64,000 nt of DNA from Pseudomonas putida (GTDB taxonomy: Bacteria > Pseudomonadota > Gammaproteobacteria > Pseudomonadales > Pseudomonadaceae). Positions 17,494 through 26,129 of the stretch are shown here, one piece after another. The stretch covers positions 434,001 to 498,000 of the forward strand of contig NZ_CP039371.1 in NCBI RefSeq assembly GCF_005080685.1, in the 5' to 3' direction. The notes beneath the pieces were generated by a model that made no database searches, was not told where the DNA came from, and worked only from the letters and a program-made list of their open reading frames with translations. A program made the translations under genes and the position numbers. How positions within the stretch are numbered: the first letter of the stretch is position 1; the number at the start of each line of letters is the position of its first letter.

Positions 17494-20427
17494 ATGCGCC
17501 TGCCTTTGCCGCTCGATCTGCCCGCCGCCCTGCAGCCGCTGGTCGCACGTAACCAGCAGTTCCTGCACGATGCCGTGGCCGCTTACCCAGACCTCGACCT
17601 CAAGGCTTGGAGCCCGGTGCACCGGCAACAGTTCGATCAGGTTGCCGCTGCCAGCGACTTCGTCCTCGACCAGGCCCAGCGCGAACCTTTGATGCTCTGC
17701 ACGCTGCTGGCCAGTGGCGAACTCGACCGGCGCTACGCCCCCGGCGAGCTGCGCGGGCACATCGCCGCAGTGGCCCAGGCGGCGCAGAGCGAGGATGAGC
17801 TGGCGCGCAACCTGCGACGCGAGCGCAACCGCCAGCAGCTGCGGATCATCTGGCGCGACATCACCCGCCAGGCCGAACTGGGCGAAACCTGCCAGGACCT
17901 GTCCGATCTCGCCGATGCGGCCATCGACGAGGCCTACCAATGGCTGTACCCGCGCCATTGTCAGCAGTTCGGCACGCCGATCGGCAACCGCAGCGGCCTG
18001 CCCCAGCACATGGTGGTGCTGGGCATGGGCAAGCTGGGCGCGGTGGAGCTGAACCTGTCTTCGGACATCGACCTGATCTTCGCCTTCCCCGAAGGCGGCG
18101 AAACCGAGGGGGTCAAGCGCTCGCTGGACAACCAGGAGTTCTTCACCCGCCTCGGCCAGCGGCTGATCAAGGCCCTGGACCCGGTGACCGTCGATGGCTT
18201 CGTGTTCCGCGTCGACATGCGCCTGCGCCCCTACGGCTCGTCCGGCGCCCTGGTGCTGAGCTTCAACGCGCTGGAGCACTACTACCAGGACCAGGGACGC
18301 GACTGGGAACGCTACGCGATGATCAAGGCGCGGGTGGTCGCCGGCGACCAGGCCAGCGGCGCGCAGTTGCTGGACATGCTTCGCCCGTTCGTCTATCGCC
18401 GCTACCTCGACTTCTCCGCCATCGAAGCGCTGCGCACCATGAAGCACCTGATCCAGCAGGAGGTGCGGCGCAAGGGCATGGCCGACAACATCAAGCTGGG
18501 CGCGGGCGGCATCCGCGAGGTCGAGTTCATCGCCCAGGCCTTCCAGTTGATCCATGGTGGGCGCGACCTGAGTTTGCAGCAGCGGCCGCTGCTCAAGGTG
18601 TTGGCGACCCTGGAAGGGCAGGGCTACCTGCCGCCGGCAGTGGTCCAGGAACTGCGCGAGGGCTATGAATTCCTGCGCTACACCGAGCACGCCATCCAGG
18701 CCATCGCCGACCGCCAGACGCAGATGCTGCCCGAAGGCGATAGCGATCGCGCGCGGATCGCCTACATGCTCGGCTTCGCCGACTGGCAGGCGTTTCACGA
18801 CCAATTGATGTACTGGCGTGGCCGGGTCGACTGGCATTTCCGCCAGGTCATCGCCGACCCCGACGAAGAGGAAAGCGAGGGCGAGCTGGTGGTCGGTGGC
18901 GAATGGTCGCCGCTGTGGGAGCAGGCCCAGGACGAGGACGCGGCCGGTCGCCAGCTCGAAGAGGCCGGCTTCCATCAACCCGCCGAAGCCTTGCGCCGCC
19001 TGGCCGGCCTGCGGGCCAGCCCGCAGCTGCGCTCGATGCAGCGCATTGGCCGCGAGCGCCTGGATGCCTTCATCCCGCGTCTGCTCGCCCAGGCCGTGGA
19101 GCACGCCAACCCTGACCTGGTGCTCGAACGCGTGCTGCCGCTGGTCGAGGCGGTGGCCCGGCGCTCGGCCTACCTGGTGCTGTTGACCGAGAACCCGGGG
19201 GCCCTGCGCCGGCTGCTGACCCTGTGCGCCGCCAGCCCGTGGATCGCCGAGCAGATCGCGCGCTATCCATTGCTGCTCGACGAACTGCTCAACGAGGGGC
19301 GGCTGTTCAGCCCGCCCCTGGCTCCAGAGCTGGCCGCCGAACTGCGCGAGCGACTGACGCGCATCCCCGAGGACGACCTGGAGCAGCAGATGGAAGCGCT
19401 GCGCCACTTCAAGCTGGCCCACAGCCTGCGTGTGGCCGCCTCGGAGATTACCGGCAACCTGCCGCTGATGAAGGTCAGCGACTACCTCACCTGGCTCGCC
19501 GAGGCCATCCTCGACCAGGTACTTGCCCTGGCCTGGCGCCAGACCGTGGCACGCCATGGCCAGCCCAAGCGCAGCGACGGCAGCCTGTGCGACCCCGGCT
19601 TCATCATCATCGGCTACGGCAAGGTCGGTGGCCTGGAGCTTGGCCACGGCTCGGATCTGGACCTGGTGTTCATCCACGATGGCGACCCGCAGGCGGAAAC
19701 CGACGGTGCCAAGCCGATCGACAGCGCGCAGTTCTTCACCCGCCTGGGGCAACGCATCATTCACCTGCTGACCACCCAGACCAACTCCGGCCAGCTCTAT
19801 GAGGTCGACATGCGCCTGCGCCCGTCCGGGGCCTCGGGCCTGCTGGTCAGCTCGCTGGGGGCGTTCGAGCGCTACCAGCAGAACGAGGCCTGGACCTGGG
19901 AGCACCAGGCGCTGGTACGCGCGCGCGTGCTGGTGGGCTGCCCACAGGTGGCGGCGGCGTTCGAGGGGGTGCGCGCCAAGGTGTTGGGGCGCGCCCGCGA
20001 CCTGGCCGGGCTGCGCACCGAAGTGAGCGAAATGCGCGCCAAGATGCGCGACAACCTCGGCACCAAGGCCACCGCCTCGGGCACTGCGGGCAATGCCTTC
20101 GACGCCGGCATGCCCTTCGACATCAAGCAGGATGCCGGCGGTATCGTCGATATCGAATTTATGGTGCAATACGCCGCTTTGGCCTGGTCCCACGACCATC
20201 CGGCCATCCTGCGCTGGACCGATAACATTCGTATCCTCGAGGAACTCGAGCAGGCCGGCCTGATGCCGGCCAGCGATGCGGTCCTGCTGCGCGAGGTGTA
20301 CAAGGCGTTCCGCTCGGCGTCGCACCGTCAGGCCTTGCAGAAGCAGGCCGGGGTGATCGACGCGGCGCAGTTCGCCGATGAGCGCCGCGAGGTGCGGCGG
20401 ATCTGGGGAGAGCTCGGTTTGAGGTGA
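17494..20427 (+). CDS. glnE: Bifunctional glutamine synthetase adenylyltransferase/adenylyl-removing enzyme
   Basis: A 977-residue enzyme controlling glutamine synthetase by adenylylation (C-terminal) and deadenylylation (N-terminal) in response to PII and glutamine. Both nucleotidyltransferase domains keep their metal-binding motifs: SSDIDLIFAF (about residue 189) and GSDLDLVFIHD (about 718). A helical linker joins them. Length is normal for Pseudomonas GlnE. ATG start at 17494. It is divergent from aceE and followed by a REP and the waa operon. P. aeruginosa has ilvE between glnE and waaF; it is absent here. Confidence 0.95.
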   Translation: MRLPLPLDLPAALQPLVARNQQFLHDAVAAYPDLDLKAWSPVHRQQFDQVAAASDFVLDQAQREPLMLCTLLASGELDRRYAPGELRGHIAAVAQAAQSEDELARNLRRERNRQQLRIIWRDITRQAELGETCQDLSDLADAAIDEAYQWLYPRHCQQFGTPIGNRSGLPQHMVVLGMGKLGAVELNLSSDIDLIFAFPEGGETEGVKRSLDNQEFFTRLGQRLIKALDPVTVDGFVFRVDMRLRPYGSSGALVLSFNALEHYYQDQGRDWERYAMIKARVVAGDQASGAQLLDMLRPFVYRRYLDFSAIEALRTMKHLIQQEVRRKGMADNIKLGAGGIREVEFIAQAFQLIHGGRDLSLQQRPLLKVLATLEGQGYLPPAVVQELREGYEFLRYTEHAIQAIADRQTQMLPEGDSDRARIAYMLGFADWQAFHDQLMYWRGRVDWHFRQVIADPDEEESEGELVVGGEWSPLWEQAQDEDAAGRQLEEAGFHQPAEALRRLAGLRASPQLRSMQRIGRERLDAFIPRLLAQAVEHANPDLVLERVLPLVEAVARRSAYLVLLTENPGALRRLLTLCAASPWIAEQIARYPLLLDELLNEGRLFSPPLAPELAAELRERLTRIPEDDLEQQMEALRHFKLAHSLRVAASEITGNLPLMKVSDYLTWLAEAILDQVLALAWRQTVARHGQPKRSDGSLCDPGFIIIGYGKVGGLELGHGSDLDLVFIHDGDPQAETDGAKPIDSAQFFTRLGQRIIHLLTTQTNSGQLYEVDMRLRPSGASGLLVSSLGAFERYQQNEAWTWEHQALVRARVLVGCPQVAAAFEGVRAKVLGRARDLAGLRTEVSEMRAKMRDNLGTKATASGTAGNAFDAGMPFDIKQDAGGIVDIEFMVQYAALAWSHDHPAILRWTDNIRILEELEQAGLMPASDAVLLREVYKAFRSASHRQALQKQAGVIDAAQFADERREVRRIWGELGLR

Positions 20428-20433
20428 GGGCCA

Positions 20434-20497
20434 ATCGCCGGCAAGCCGGCTCCTACCGGGCCTTTGCGGTTCATGTAGGAGCCGGCTTGCCGGCGAT
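20434..20497. repeat. REP pair, 22-bp inverted repeat
   Basis: Arms 20434-20455 and 20476-20497, GCCGGCAAGCCGGC stem class. It separates glnE from waaF. Confidence 0.85.
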
Positions 20498-20610
20498 GAG
20501 GGCACTTCGCACCCCCAGTGTTACACTGTCCGCCACATAGCCTGAATATAAAGAGGGGAGGCCAGGCTGTAACGCAGCCTGCAGCCTCCCCGACCGTTTC
20601 TGGACTAAGC

Positions 20611-21660
20611 ATGAGAATACTGATCATTGGCCCCAGCTGGGTCGGCGACATGGTGATGGCGCAGACCCTGTTCCAGCGCCTGAAACAGCAGCACCCCGAC
20701 TGCGCGATCGATGTCCTGGCCCCCGAGTGGAGCCGGCCGATCCTCGAGCGCATGCCCGAGGTGCGCCAGGCTCTGAGCTTCCCGCTCGGCCACGGAGCCC
20801 TGGAGCTGGCCACACGGCGACGCATCGGCAAATCCCTGGCTGGCCAGTACGATCAGGCGATCCTGCTGCCCAACTCGCTGAAGTCGGCGCTGGTGCCGTT
20901 CTTCGCCGGCATCCCCAAACGCACCGGCTGGCGTGGCGAGATGCGGTTCGGCCTGCTCAACGACGTGCGCAAGCTGGACAAGGCCCGCTACCCGCTGATG
21001 ATCGAACGCTTCATGGCCCTGGCCTACACGCCGGGCGCCGAGCTGCCGCAGCCGTATCCGCGCCCGAGCCTGCGCATCGAGCCGCAGAGCCGCGACGCCG
21101 CCCTGGCCAAGTTCGGCCTGGCGCTCGATCGCCCGGTGCTGGCGCTGTGCCCAGGCGCCGAATTCGGTGAAGCCAAGCGCTGGCCCGCCGAGCATTACGC
21201 CGAGGTGGCCGATGCGCTGATTCGCCAAGGCTGGCAGGTGTGGCTGTTCGGCTCGAAGAACGATCACCCGGTCGGCGAGCAGATCCGCGACCGGCTGATC
21301 CCGGGGTTCCGTGAGGAGTCGTACAACCTGGCTGGCGAAACGTCGCTGGCCGAGGCCATCGACCTGATGTCCTGCGCCGACGCCGTGGTCACCAACGACT
21401 CCGGCCTGATGCACGTGGCTGCCGCGCTCAACCGTCCGCTGGTGGCGGTCTATGGCTCGACCTCGCCGGGCTTCACCCCGCCGCTGGCCGAGCAGGTGGA
21501 GATCGTGCGTACCGGCATCGAATGCAGCCCGTGCTTCGACCGCACCTGCCGCTTCGGCCACTACAACTGCCTGCGCCTGCTCGACCCGGGCATGGTCATC
21601 GCCGCGTTGACGCGCCTGGGCGGGCCGGAGTTGATCGATACCGTGACCGAGGTCGACTAA
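20611..21660 (+). CDS. waaF: LPS heptosyltransferase II
   Basis: A 349-residue GT9 glycosyltransferase that adds the second heptose to the LPS inner core at the cytoplasmic face of the inner membrane. It begins MRILIIGPSWVGDMVMAQ, the WaaF N-terminus. The ADP-heptose-binding region has CPGAEFGEAKRWP (about 183-195), and TNDSGLMHVAAAL is near residue 265. The ATG at 20611 is chosen because it starts at the first beta strand. It is the first gene of the LPS core operon; its TAA is directly followed by the GTG of waaC. Confidence 0.95.
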   Translation: MRILIIGPSWVGDMVMAQTLFQRLKQQHPDCAIDVLAPEWSRPILERMPEVRQALSFPLGHGALELATRRRIGKSLAGQYDQAILLPNSLKSALVPFFAGIPKRTGWRGEMRFGLLNDVRKLDKARYPLMIERFMALAYTPGAELPQPYPRPSLRIEPQSRDAALAKFGLALDRPVLALCPGAEFGEAKRWPAEHYAEVADALIRQGWQVWLFGSKNDHPVGEQIRDRLIPGFREESYNLAGETSLAEAIDLMSCADAVVTNDSGLMHVAAALNRPLVAVYGSTSPGFTPPLAEQVEIVRTGIECSPCFDRTCRFGHYNCLRLLDPGMVIAALTRLGGPELIDTVTEVD

Positions 21661-22719
21661 GTGCGGGTACTGATCATCAAGACCTCGTCGCTGGGCGACG
21701 TCATCCACACCCTGCCGGCTATTACCGATGCCGCCCACGCGATCCCGGGCATCCGCTTCGACTGGGTGGTGGAAGAAGGCTTCGCCGAGATCCCCAGCTG
21801 GCATCCGGCGGTCGACCAGGTCATTCCGGTGGCGATCCGTCGCTGGCGCAAGAACCTCTGGCAGACCCTCAAGAGCGGCGAGTGGAAGGCGTTCAAGCAA
21901 CGTCTGCGCGCGCGTAAGTACGACCTGGTGATCGATGCCCAGGGCCTGGTCAAGTCAGCTTGGCTGACCCGCTACGTCAAGGCGCCGGTGGCCGGCCTGG
22001 ACCGCTACTCGGCCCGCGAGGGCTGGGCCAGCCGCTTCTATGATCGGCGCCTGTCGGTAGCGGTCGGGCAACATGCCGTGGAGCGCGTGCGTCAGCTGTT
22101 CGCCATGGCCCTGGCCTACGACCTGCCGGAGGGCCTGGGCAATTACGGGCTCGACCTCGACCGCCTGCAACTGCCGCCCGCCGCGCCCTACGTGGTGTTC
22201 TTGCATGGCACCACCTGGGCCACCAAGCACTGGCCCGAGGCCTACTGGCGCGAACTGGCCGAACGCATGGGCCGGCGCAAGCTGCAGGTGTGCCTGCCGT
22301 GGGGCAATCCTGCCGAGAAGGCGCGTGCCGAGCGCATCGCCCAAGGCTTGAACAACTGCCAGGTACTCCCCAAATTGAACCTTGCCGGGGTCGCCCGCGT
22401 GCTGGCCGCGGCCAAGGCCTGCGTGGCCGTGGATACCGGTCTGGGCCACTTGGCCGCAGCGCTGGACGTGCCGACCATTTCCCTGTTCGGCCCGACCAAC
22501 CCAGGCCTGACCGGGGCCTATGGCCGTACCCAGATTCACCAGGCCAGCGACTGGCCCTGCGCCCCTTGCCTGCAAAAGAAATGCACCTACAAACCGAGCG
22601 CCGACGACCTGCGCCGGTTCGATATCAAACGCGAGTGGCCGTTGTGCTTCACTCGCCTGAATCCCGAGCATGTGGCGAGCCGCTTGAGCGCGCTGCTGCT
22701 GGCTGAGGATGTTCGTTGA
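21661..22719 (+). CDS. waaC: LPS heptosyltransferase I
   Basis: A 352-residue GT9 enzyme that transfers the first heptose to Kdo2-lipid A. The N-terminus MRVLIIKTSSLGDVIHTLP is diagnostic of WaaC. The donor-site motifs LHGTTWATKHWP (about 181-192) and VDTGLGHLAAALD (about 257) are present. GTG start immediately after the waaF stop; its own stop overlaps the waaG ATG (TGATG). Confidence 0.95.
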   Translation: MRVLIIKTSSLGDVIHTLPAITDAAHAIPGIRFDWVVEEGFAEIPSWHPAVDQVIPVAIRRWRKNLWQTLKSGEWKAFKQRLRARKYDLVIDAQGLVKSAWLTRYVKAPVAGLDRYSAREGWASRFYDRRLSVAVGQHAVERVRQLFAMALAYDLPEGLGNYGLDLDRLQLPPAAPYVVFLHGTTWATKHWPEAYWRELAERMGRRKLQVCLPWGNPAEKARAERIAQGLNNCQVLPKLNLAGVARVLAAAKACVAVDTGLGHLAAALDVPTISLFGPTNPGLTGAYGRTQIHQASDWPCAPCLQKKCTYKPSADDLRRFDIKREWPLCFTRLNPEHVASRLSALLLAEDVR

Positions 22720-23843
22720 TGCAACTGGCTTTCGTGCTTTACAAATACTTCCCGTTCGGCGGGCTGCAGCGCGATTTCATGCGCATCGCCCTGGAGTGCC
22801 AGAAGCGTGGCCACCAGATCCGTGTCTACACGCTGATCTGGGAAGGTGACGTGCCGCCGGGCTTCGAGGTGCTGGTGGCGCCGGTCAAGGCGCTGTTCAA
22901 CCACCGCCGCAACGAGAAGCTCAGCGCCTGGATGGCCGAGGACCTGGCCAAGCGCCCGGTCGACCGCCTGATCGGCTTTAACAAGATGCCGGGGCTGGAC
23001 GTGTACTACGCCGCCGACGGCTGCTTCGAGGACAAGGCCCAGACCCTGCGTGGCGGCCTGTACCGTCGCTGGGGCCGCTACCGGCATTTCGCCGAGTACG
23101 AGCGCGCCGTGTTCGCCAAGGACGCACACACCGAGGTACTGATGATCTCCGAGGTGCAACAACCGCTGTTCATCAAGCACTACGGCACCCCGGTGGAACG
23201 TTTCCACCTGCTGCCGCCGGGCATTTCCCAGGACCGTCGCGCGCCGGCCAATGCCGCCGAGATCCGCGCCGAGTTCCGTAAGGAATTTGGCCTGGGCGAT
23301 GACGACCTGCTGCTGGTGCAGATTGGCTCGGGGTTCAAGACCAAGGGCGTCGACCGCAGCCTCAAGGCCCTGGCCGCGCTGCCTTCGGCCCTGCGCAAGC
23401 GCACCCGGCTGATGGTCATCGGCCAGGACGACCCCAAGGTGTTTCAGCTGCAGAGCGCTACCCTGGGCCTGGGCGAGCAGGTGCAGTTCCTCAAGGGGCG
23501 CAGCGATATCCCGCGCTTCCTGCTCGGTGCCGACCTGCTGATCCACCCGGCCTACAACGAAAACACCGGCACCGTGCTGCTCGAAGCCCTGGTGGCCGGG
23601 TTGCCGGTGCTGGTGTCGAAGGTGTGCGGATACGCCCACTACATCGCCGAGGCCGACAGCGGCCTGGTGCTGGACGAGCCGTTCGAGCAAGAGCAGCTCA
23701 ATGATTACCTGCAACGCATGCTCGAGGACCCGCAGGCCCGTGCCGACTGGGCGCGCAACGGCCTGGCGTTCGCCGACACGGCCGATCTCTACAGCATGCC
23801 GCAGCATGCCGCCGACGTGATCCTCGGGAAGGTGGGCGCATGA
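22719..23843 (+). CDS. waaG: LPS core glycosyltransferase WaaG
   Basis: A 374-residue GT4 retaining glycosyltransferase that adds the first hexose (GalN in Pseudomonas outer core) to the heptose region. It begins MQLAFVLYKYFPFGGLQRDFMR. The GT-B donor-binding motif with two glutamates appears in HPAYNENTGTVLLEALVAG (about 281-299). The ATG at 22719 overlaps the waaC stop and is preferred to the TTG one codon earlier. It overlaps waaP by 4 bp (ATGA). Confidence 0.94.
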   Translation: MQLAFVLYKYFPFGGLQRDFMRIALECQKRGHQIRVYTLIWEGDVPPGFEVLVAPVKALFNHRRNEKLSAWMAEDLAKRPVDRLIGFNKMPGLDVYYAADGCFEDKAQTLRGGLYRRWGRYRHFAEYERAVFAKDAHTEVLMISEVQQPLFIKHYGTPVERFHLLPPGISQDRRAPANAAEIRAEFRKEFGLGDDDLLLVQIGSGFKTKGVDRSLKALAALPSALRKRTRLMVIGQDDPKVFQLQSATLGLGEQVQFLKGRSDIPRFLLGADLLIHPAYNENTGTVLLEALVAGLPVLVSKVCGYAHYIAEADSGLVLDEPFEQEQLNDYLQRMLEDPQARADWARNGLAFADTADLYSMPQHAADVILGKVGA

Positions 23844-24646
23844 AGCTGATCCTGGCCGAGCCATTCAAGCGTCTGTGGGCCAAGCGCGACGCCTTCGAGG
23901 CGGTCGAGGCGCTGCAGGGCGAGGTCTACCGCGAACTCGAGGGGCGCCGCACACTGCGCACCGAAGTCGAAGGCAAGGGCTACTTCGTGAAGATCCACCG
24001 CGGCATCGGCTGGGGCGAGATCTTCAAGAACCTGTTCACCGCCAAGCTGCCGGTGCTCGGAGCCGGCCAGGAATGGCGGGCCATCCAGCGCCTGCACGAG
24101 GTGGGCGTGCCGACCATGACCGCGGTGGCCTATGGCGAGCGCGGCAGCGATCCGGCTCGCCAGCATTCGTTCATCGTCACCGAGGAACTGGCGCCGACCA
24201 TCAGCCTGGAGGACTACAGCCTCGACTGGGTCAAGCAGCCGCCCGCGCCACGCCTGAAATGGGCCTTGATCGGCGAAGTGGCGAAGATGACCGGCGGCAT
24301 GCACCGCGCCGGGGTCAATCACCGCGATTGCTACATCTGCCACTTCCTGCTGCACACCGACCGCCCGGTGACGCCGGAAGACTTCAAGCTGTCGGTGATC
24401 GACCTGCACCGTGCCCAGACCCGGGCGACAATCAGCCGGCGCTGGCGCGACAAGGACCTTGCCGCCCTTTACTTCTCGGCCCTGGACATCGGCCTGACGC
24501 GCCGCGACAAGTTGCGCTTCTTGCGCGGCTACTTCCAGCGCCCGTTGCGCCAGGTGTTCGCCGACGAAGCGGCATTGCTCGCCTGGCTCGAGCGCAAGGC
24601 GCAGAAACTCTACGATCGCAAGCAACGCTATGGGGACGCACTCTGA
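23840..24646 (+). CDS. waaP: LPS core heptose(I) kinase WaaP
   Basis: A 268-residue kinase-fold protein that phosphorylates heptose I of the LPS core, a modification essential for outer-membrane integrity in P. aeruginosa. A conserved Lys in VEGKGYFVKIH (about 51), the catalytic loop NHRDCYICHFLL (Asp about 163) and the metal-binding VIDLHRAQ (about 186) are all present. It is translationally coupled to waaG upstream (ATGA) and to the next kinase gene, whose ATG overlaps its stop. Confidence 0.94.
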   Translation: MKLILAEPFKRLWAKRDAFEAVEALQGEVYRELEGRRTLRTEVEGKGYFVKIHRGIGWGEIFKNLFTAKLPVLGAGQEWRAIQRLHEVGVPTMTAVAYGERGSDPARQHSFIVTEELAPTISLEDYSLDWVKQPPAPRLKWALIGEVAKMTGGMHRAGVNHRDCYICHFLLHTDRPVTPEDFKLSVIDLHRAQTRATISRRWRDKDLAALYFSALDIGLTRRDKLRFLRGYFQRPLRQVFADEAALLAWLERKAQKLYDRKQRYGDAL

Positions 24647-25380
24647 TGGCGGGTTGGACACTGGCGCCGGGCTACGAGCACCTGGCGGCGGACTTCGGTA
24701 GCCTCGATGCGGTGTTCGCCGTACAGGGCGAGCGCCTGACGCGTGACCCGCTGAGCGAGGTGGTGCGCGTCGAGCGTGACGGGGTCAACTACTACGTCAA
24801 GCGCTACACCGGCGCCGGCAAGCACATGCGCCGCTACCTGGGCCGGCCGCGGATCAAGGCCGAATGGCAGAACCTCAAGCAGTTCGCCAAGTGGCATATC
24901 CCCACGGCCGAGGTGGTGGCCTGGGGCCTGGAGCGCAATGGCCTGGCCTTTGGCCGGGGGGCGATGGTCACCCGCGAGCTGCCGCGCACCGAAGACCTGC
25001 AAGAGCTGGCCAAGCGCAACGATCCGCGCCTGGCCGACCGCCACTGGGTCGACCATGTCAGCCGCCAGTTGGCGCGGCACACCCGGGTCATGCACGAGCA
25101 CCGCTTCGCGCACAACGACTTGAAGTGGCGCAACCTGCTGGTCGACGATCAGGGCACGCTGTTCTTCATCGACTGCCCGACCGGCGACTTCTGGCGTGGC
25201 TTCATGTGGCGCCACCGGCTGATCAAGGACCTGGCGTGCCTGGACAAGGTCGCCAAATATCACCTGTCGGCGACCCAGCGCCTGCGTTTCTACCTGCAGT
25301 ACCGCCAGCGCCAGCGCCTCAATGCCCGTGACAAACGGCGCATCCGCCAGGTGTTGGGCTTCTTCGAGGGAAGGGAATGA
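24646..25380 (+). CDS. LPS core kinase, InaA/WapP-like
   Basis: A 244-residue kinase-fold protein of the RfaP/InaA type. The Lys-containing strand VNYYVKRYTG (about residue 46), catalytic loop AHNDLKWRNLL (about 157-167) and LFFIDCPTG (about 176) suggest an active kinase. By position after waaP it corresponds to the additional heptose II kinase of P. aeruginosa (WapP); that assignment is by context. The start at 24646 overlaps the waaP stop; an upstream in-frame reading through waaP is antigenic to that gene's frame and not credible. It overlaps the next gene by 4 bp. Confidence 0.8.
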   Translation: MAGWTLAPGYEHLAADFGSLDAVFAVQGERLTRDPLSEVVRVERDGVNYYVKRYTGAGKHMRRYLGRPRIKAEWQNLKQFAKWHIPTAEVVAWGLERNGLAFGRGAMVTRELPRTEDLQELAKRNDPRLADRHWVDHVSRQLARHTRVMHEHRFAHNDLKWRNLLVDDQGTLFFIDCPTGDFWRGFMWRHRLIKDLACLDKVAKYHLSATQRLRFYLQYRQRQRLNARDKRRIRQVLGFFEGRE

Positions 25381-26129
25381 CCGATTACCTGGCCAGCGCC
25401 GACCTCGCGCTGCTGCAGCGCCATGGCCTGAATGATTTCGAGGCGTTGTGGGCGCTGCAACTGGATGCCGTGGATGAACCCAACACCGGGCGTGGTGGCT
25501 GGAGCCAGGTGTTTCGCATGGAACTCGAAGGCAAGGGCTATTACCTCAAGCGCCAGGCCAACTACCTGACCCGCACCTTGCACCGGCCTTTTGGCGAGCC
25601 GACCTTCGCCCGTGAATTCCGCAACATCAGCCGCTACCAGAAGCTCGCGATCCCTGCCTTGCAGGCGGTGTTCTACGGCGAGCGCAAGCACGCCGACGAG
25701 CACCGGGCGATCCTCATGACCCGCGCCCTGGATGGCTGGAGCGACCTGGAAAGCTTGCTGGCGCAATGGCCGCAGTTCGATGCGCCGACGCGCCATGGCA
25801 TCCTGCTCGCCTGCGGCGGGCTTGCCCGCACCTTGCATGCTGCCGGCCAGGTCCACGGCTGCTTCTACCCCAAGCATATTTTCCTGCGCCAACGCCGCGA
25901 GGGCTGGGACGCGCAACTGATCGACCTGGAAAAGACCCGGCCGTTGCTGTTCGGCATGCGCGACCGGCTCAAGGACCTGGAACCCCTGCTGCGCCGTGCC
26001 CGCGCCTGGAGCGAAGCGGATGTGCGCACGCTGCTTGCCGCCTACCTGGCGCAACCGGCCGAGAGCGCCCAGGTAGGCGCCTGGCTGCAACGCCTGACGC
26101 AACGCCGTCGTGAAAAAGAGGCCCGCTGA
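25377..26129 (+). CDS. InaA-family kinase-fold protein with altered catalytic loop
   Basis: A 250-residue member of the InaA/LPS-kinase family. Fold landmarks are present: KGYYLKRQAN (about 52-61) and the metal-site-like QLIDLEKTR (about 179). The catalytic loop reads VHGCFYPKHIFL, so the Asp of WaaP's HRDCYICHF is replaced by Cys, with Tyr and His conserved. It may be a pseudokinase, an assembly partner, or use a different mechanism. InaA itself is an acid-inducible protein in E. coli. Coupled to its neighbours by ATGA-type and 1-bp overlaps, so it belongs to the LPS core operon. Confidence 0.75.
   Translation: MTDYLASADLALLQRHGLNDFEALWALQLDAVDEPNTGRGGWSQVFRMELEGKGYYLKRQANYLTRTLHRPFGEPTFAREFRNISRYQKLAIPALQAVFYGERKHADEHRAILMTRALDGWSDLESLLAQWPQFDAPTRHGILLACGGLARTLHAAGQVHGCFYPKHIFLRQRREGWDAQLIDLEKTRPLLFGMRDRLKDLEPLLRRARAWSEADVRTLLAAYLAQPAESAQVGAWLQRLTQRRREKEAR

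Noticed and set aside
17398..20505. Open reading frame of over 1000 codons on the minus strand across glnE
   Set aside because: It is antisense to an intact glnE, has a low-complexity Gln/His/Gly/Arg-rich translation and no domain; such frames arise from GC-rich codon bias.
23875..24645. Upstream in-frame extension of the second LPS kinase through waaP
   Set aside because: The extension is waaP read in another frame; the kinase fold begins at the ATG at 24646, coupled to the waaP stop.
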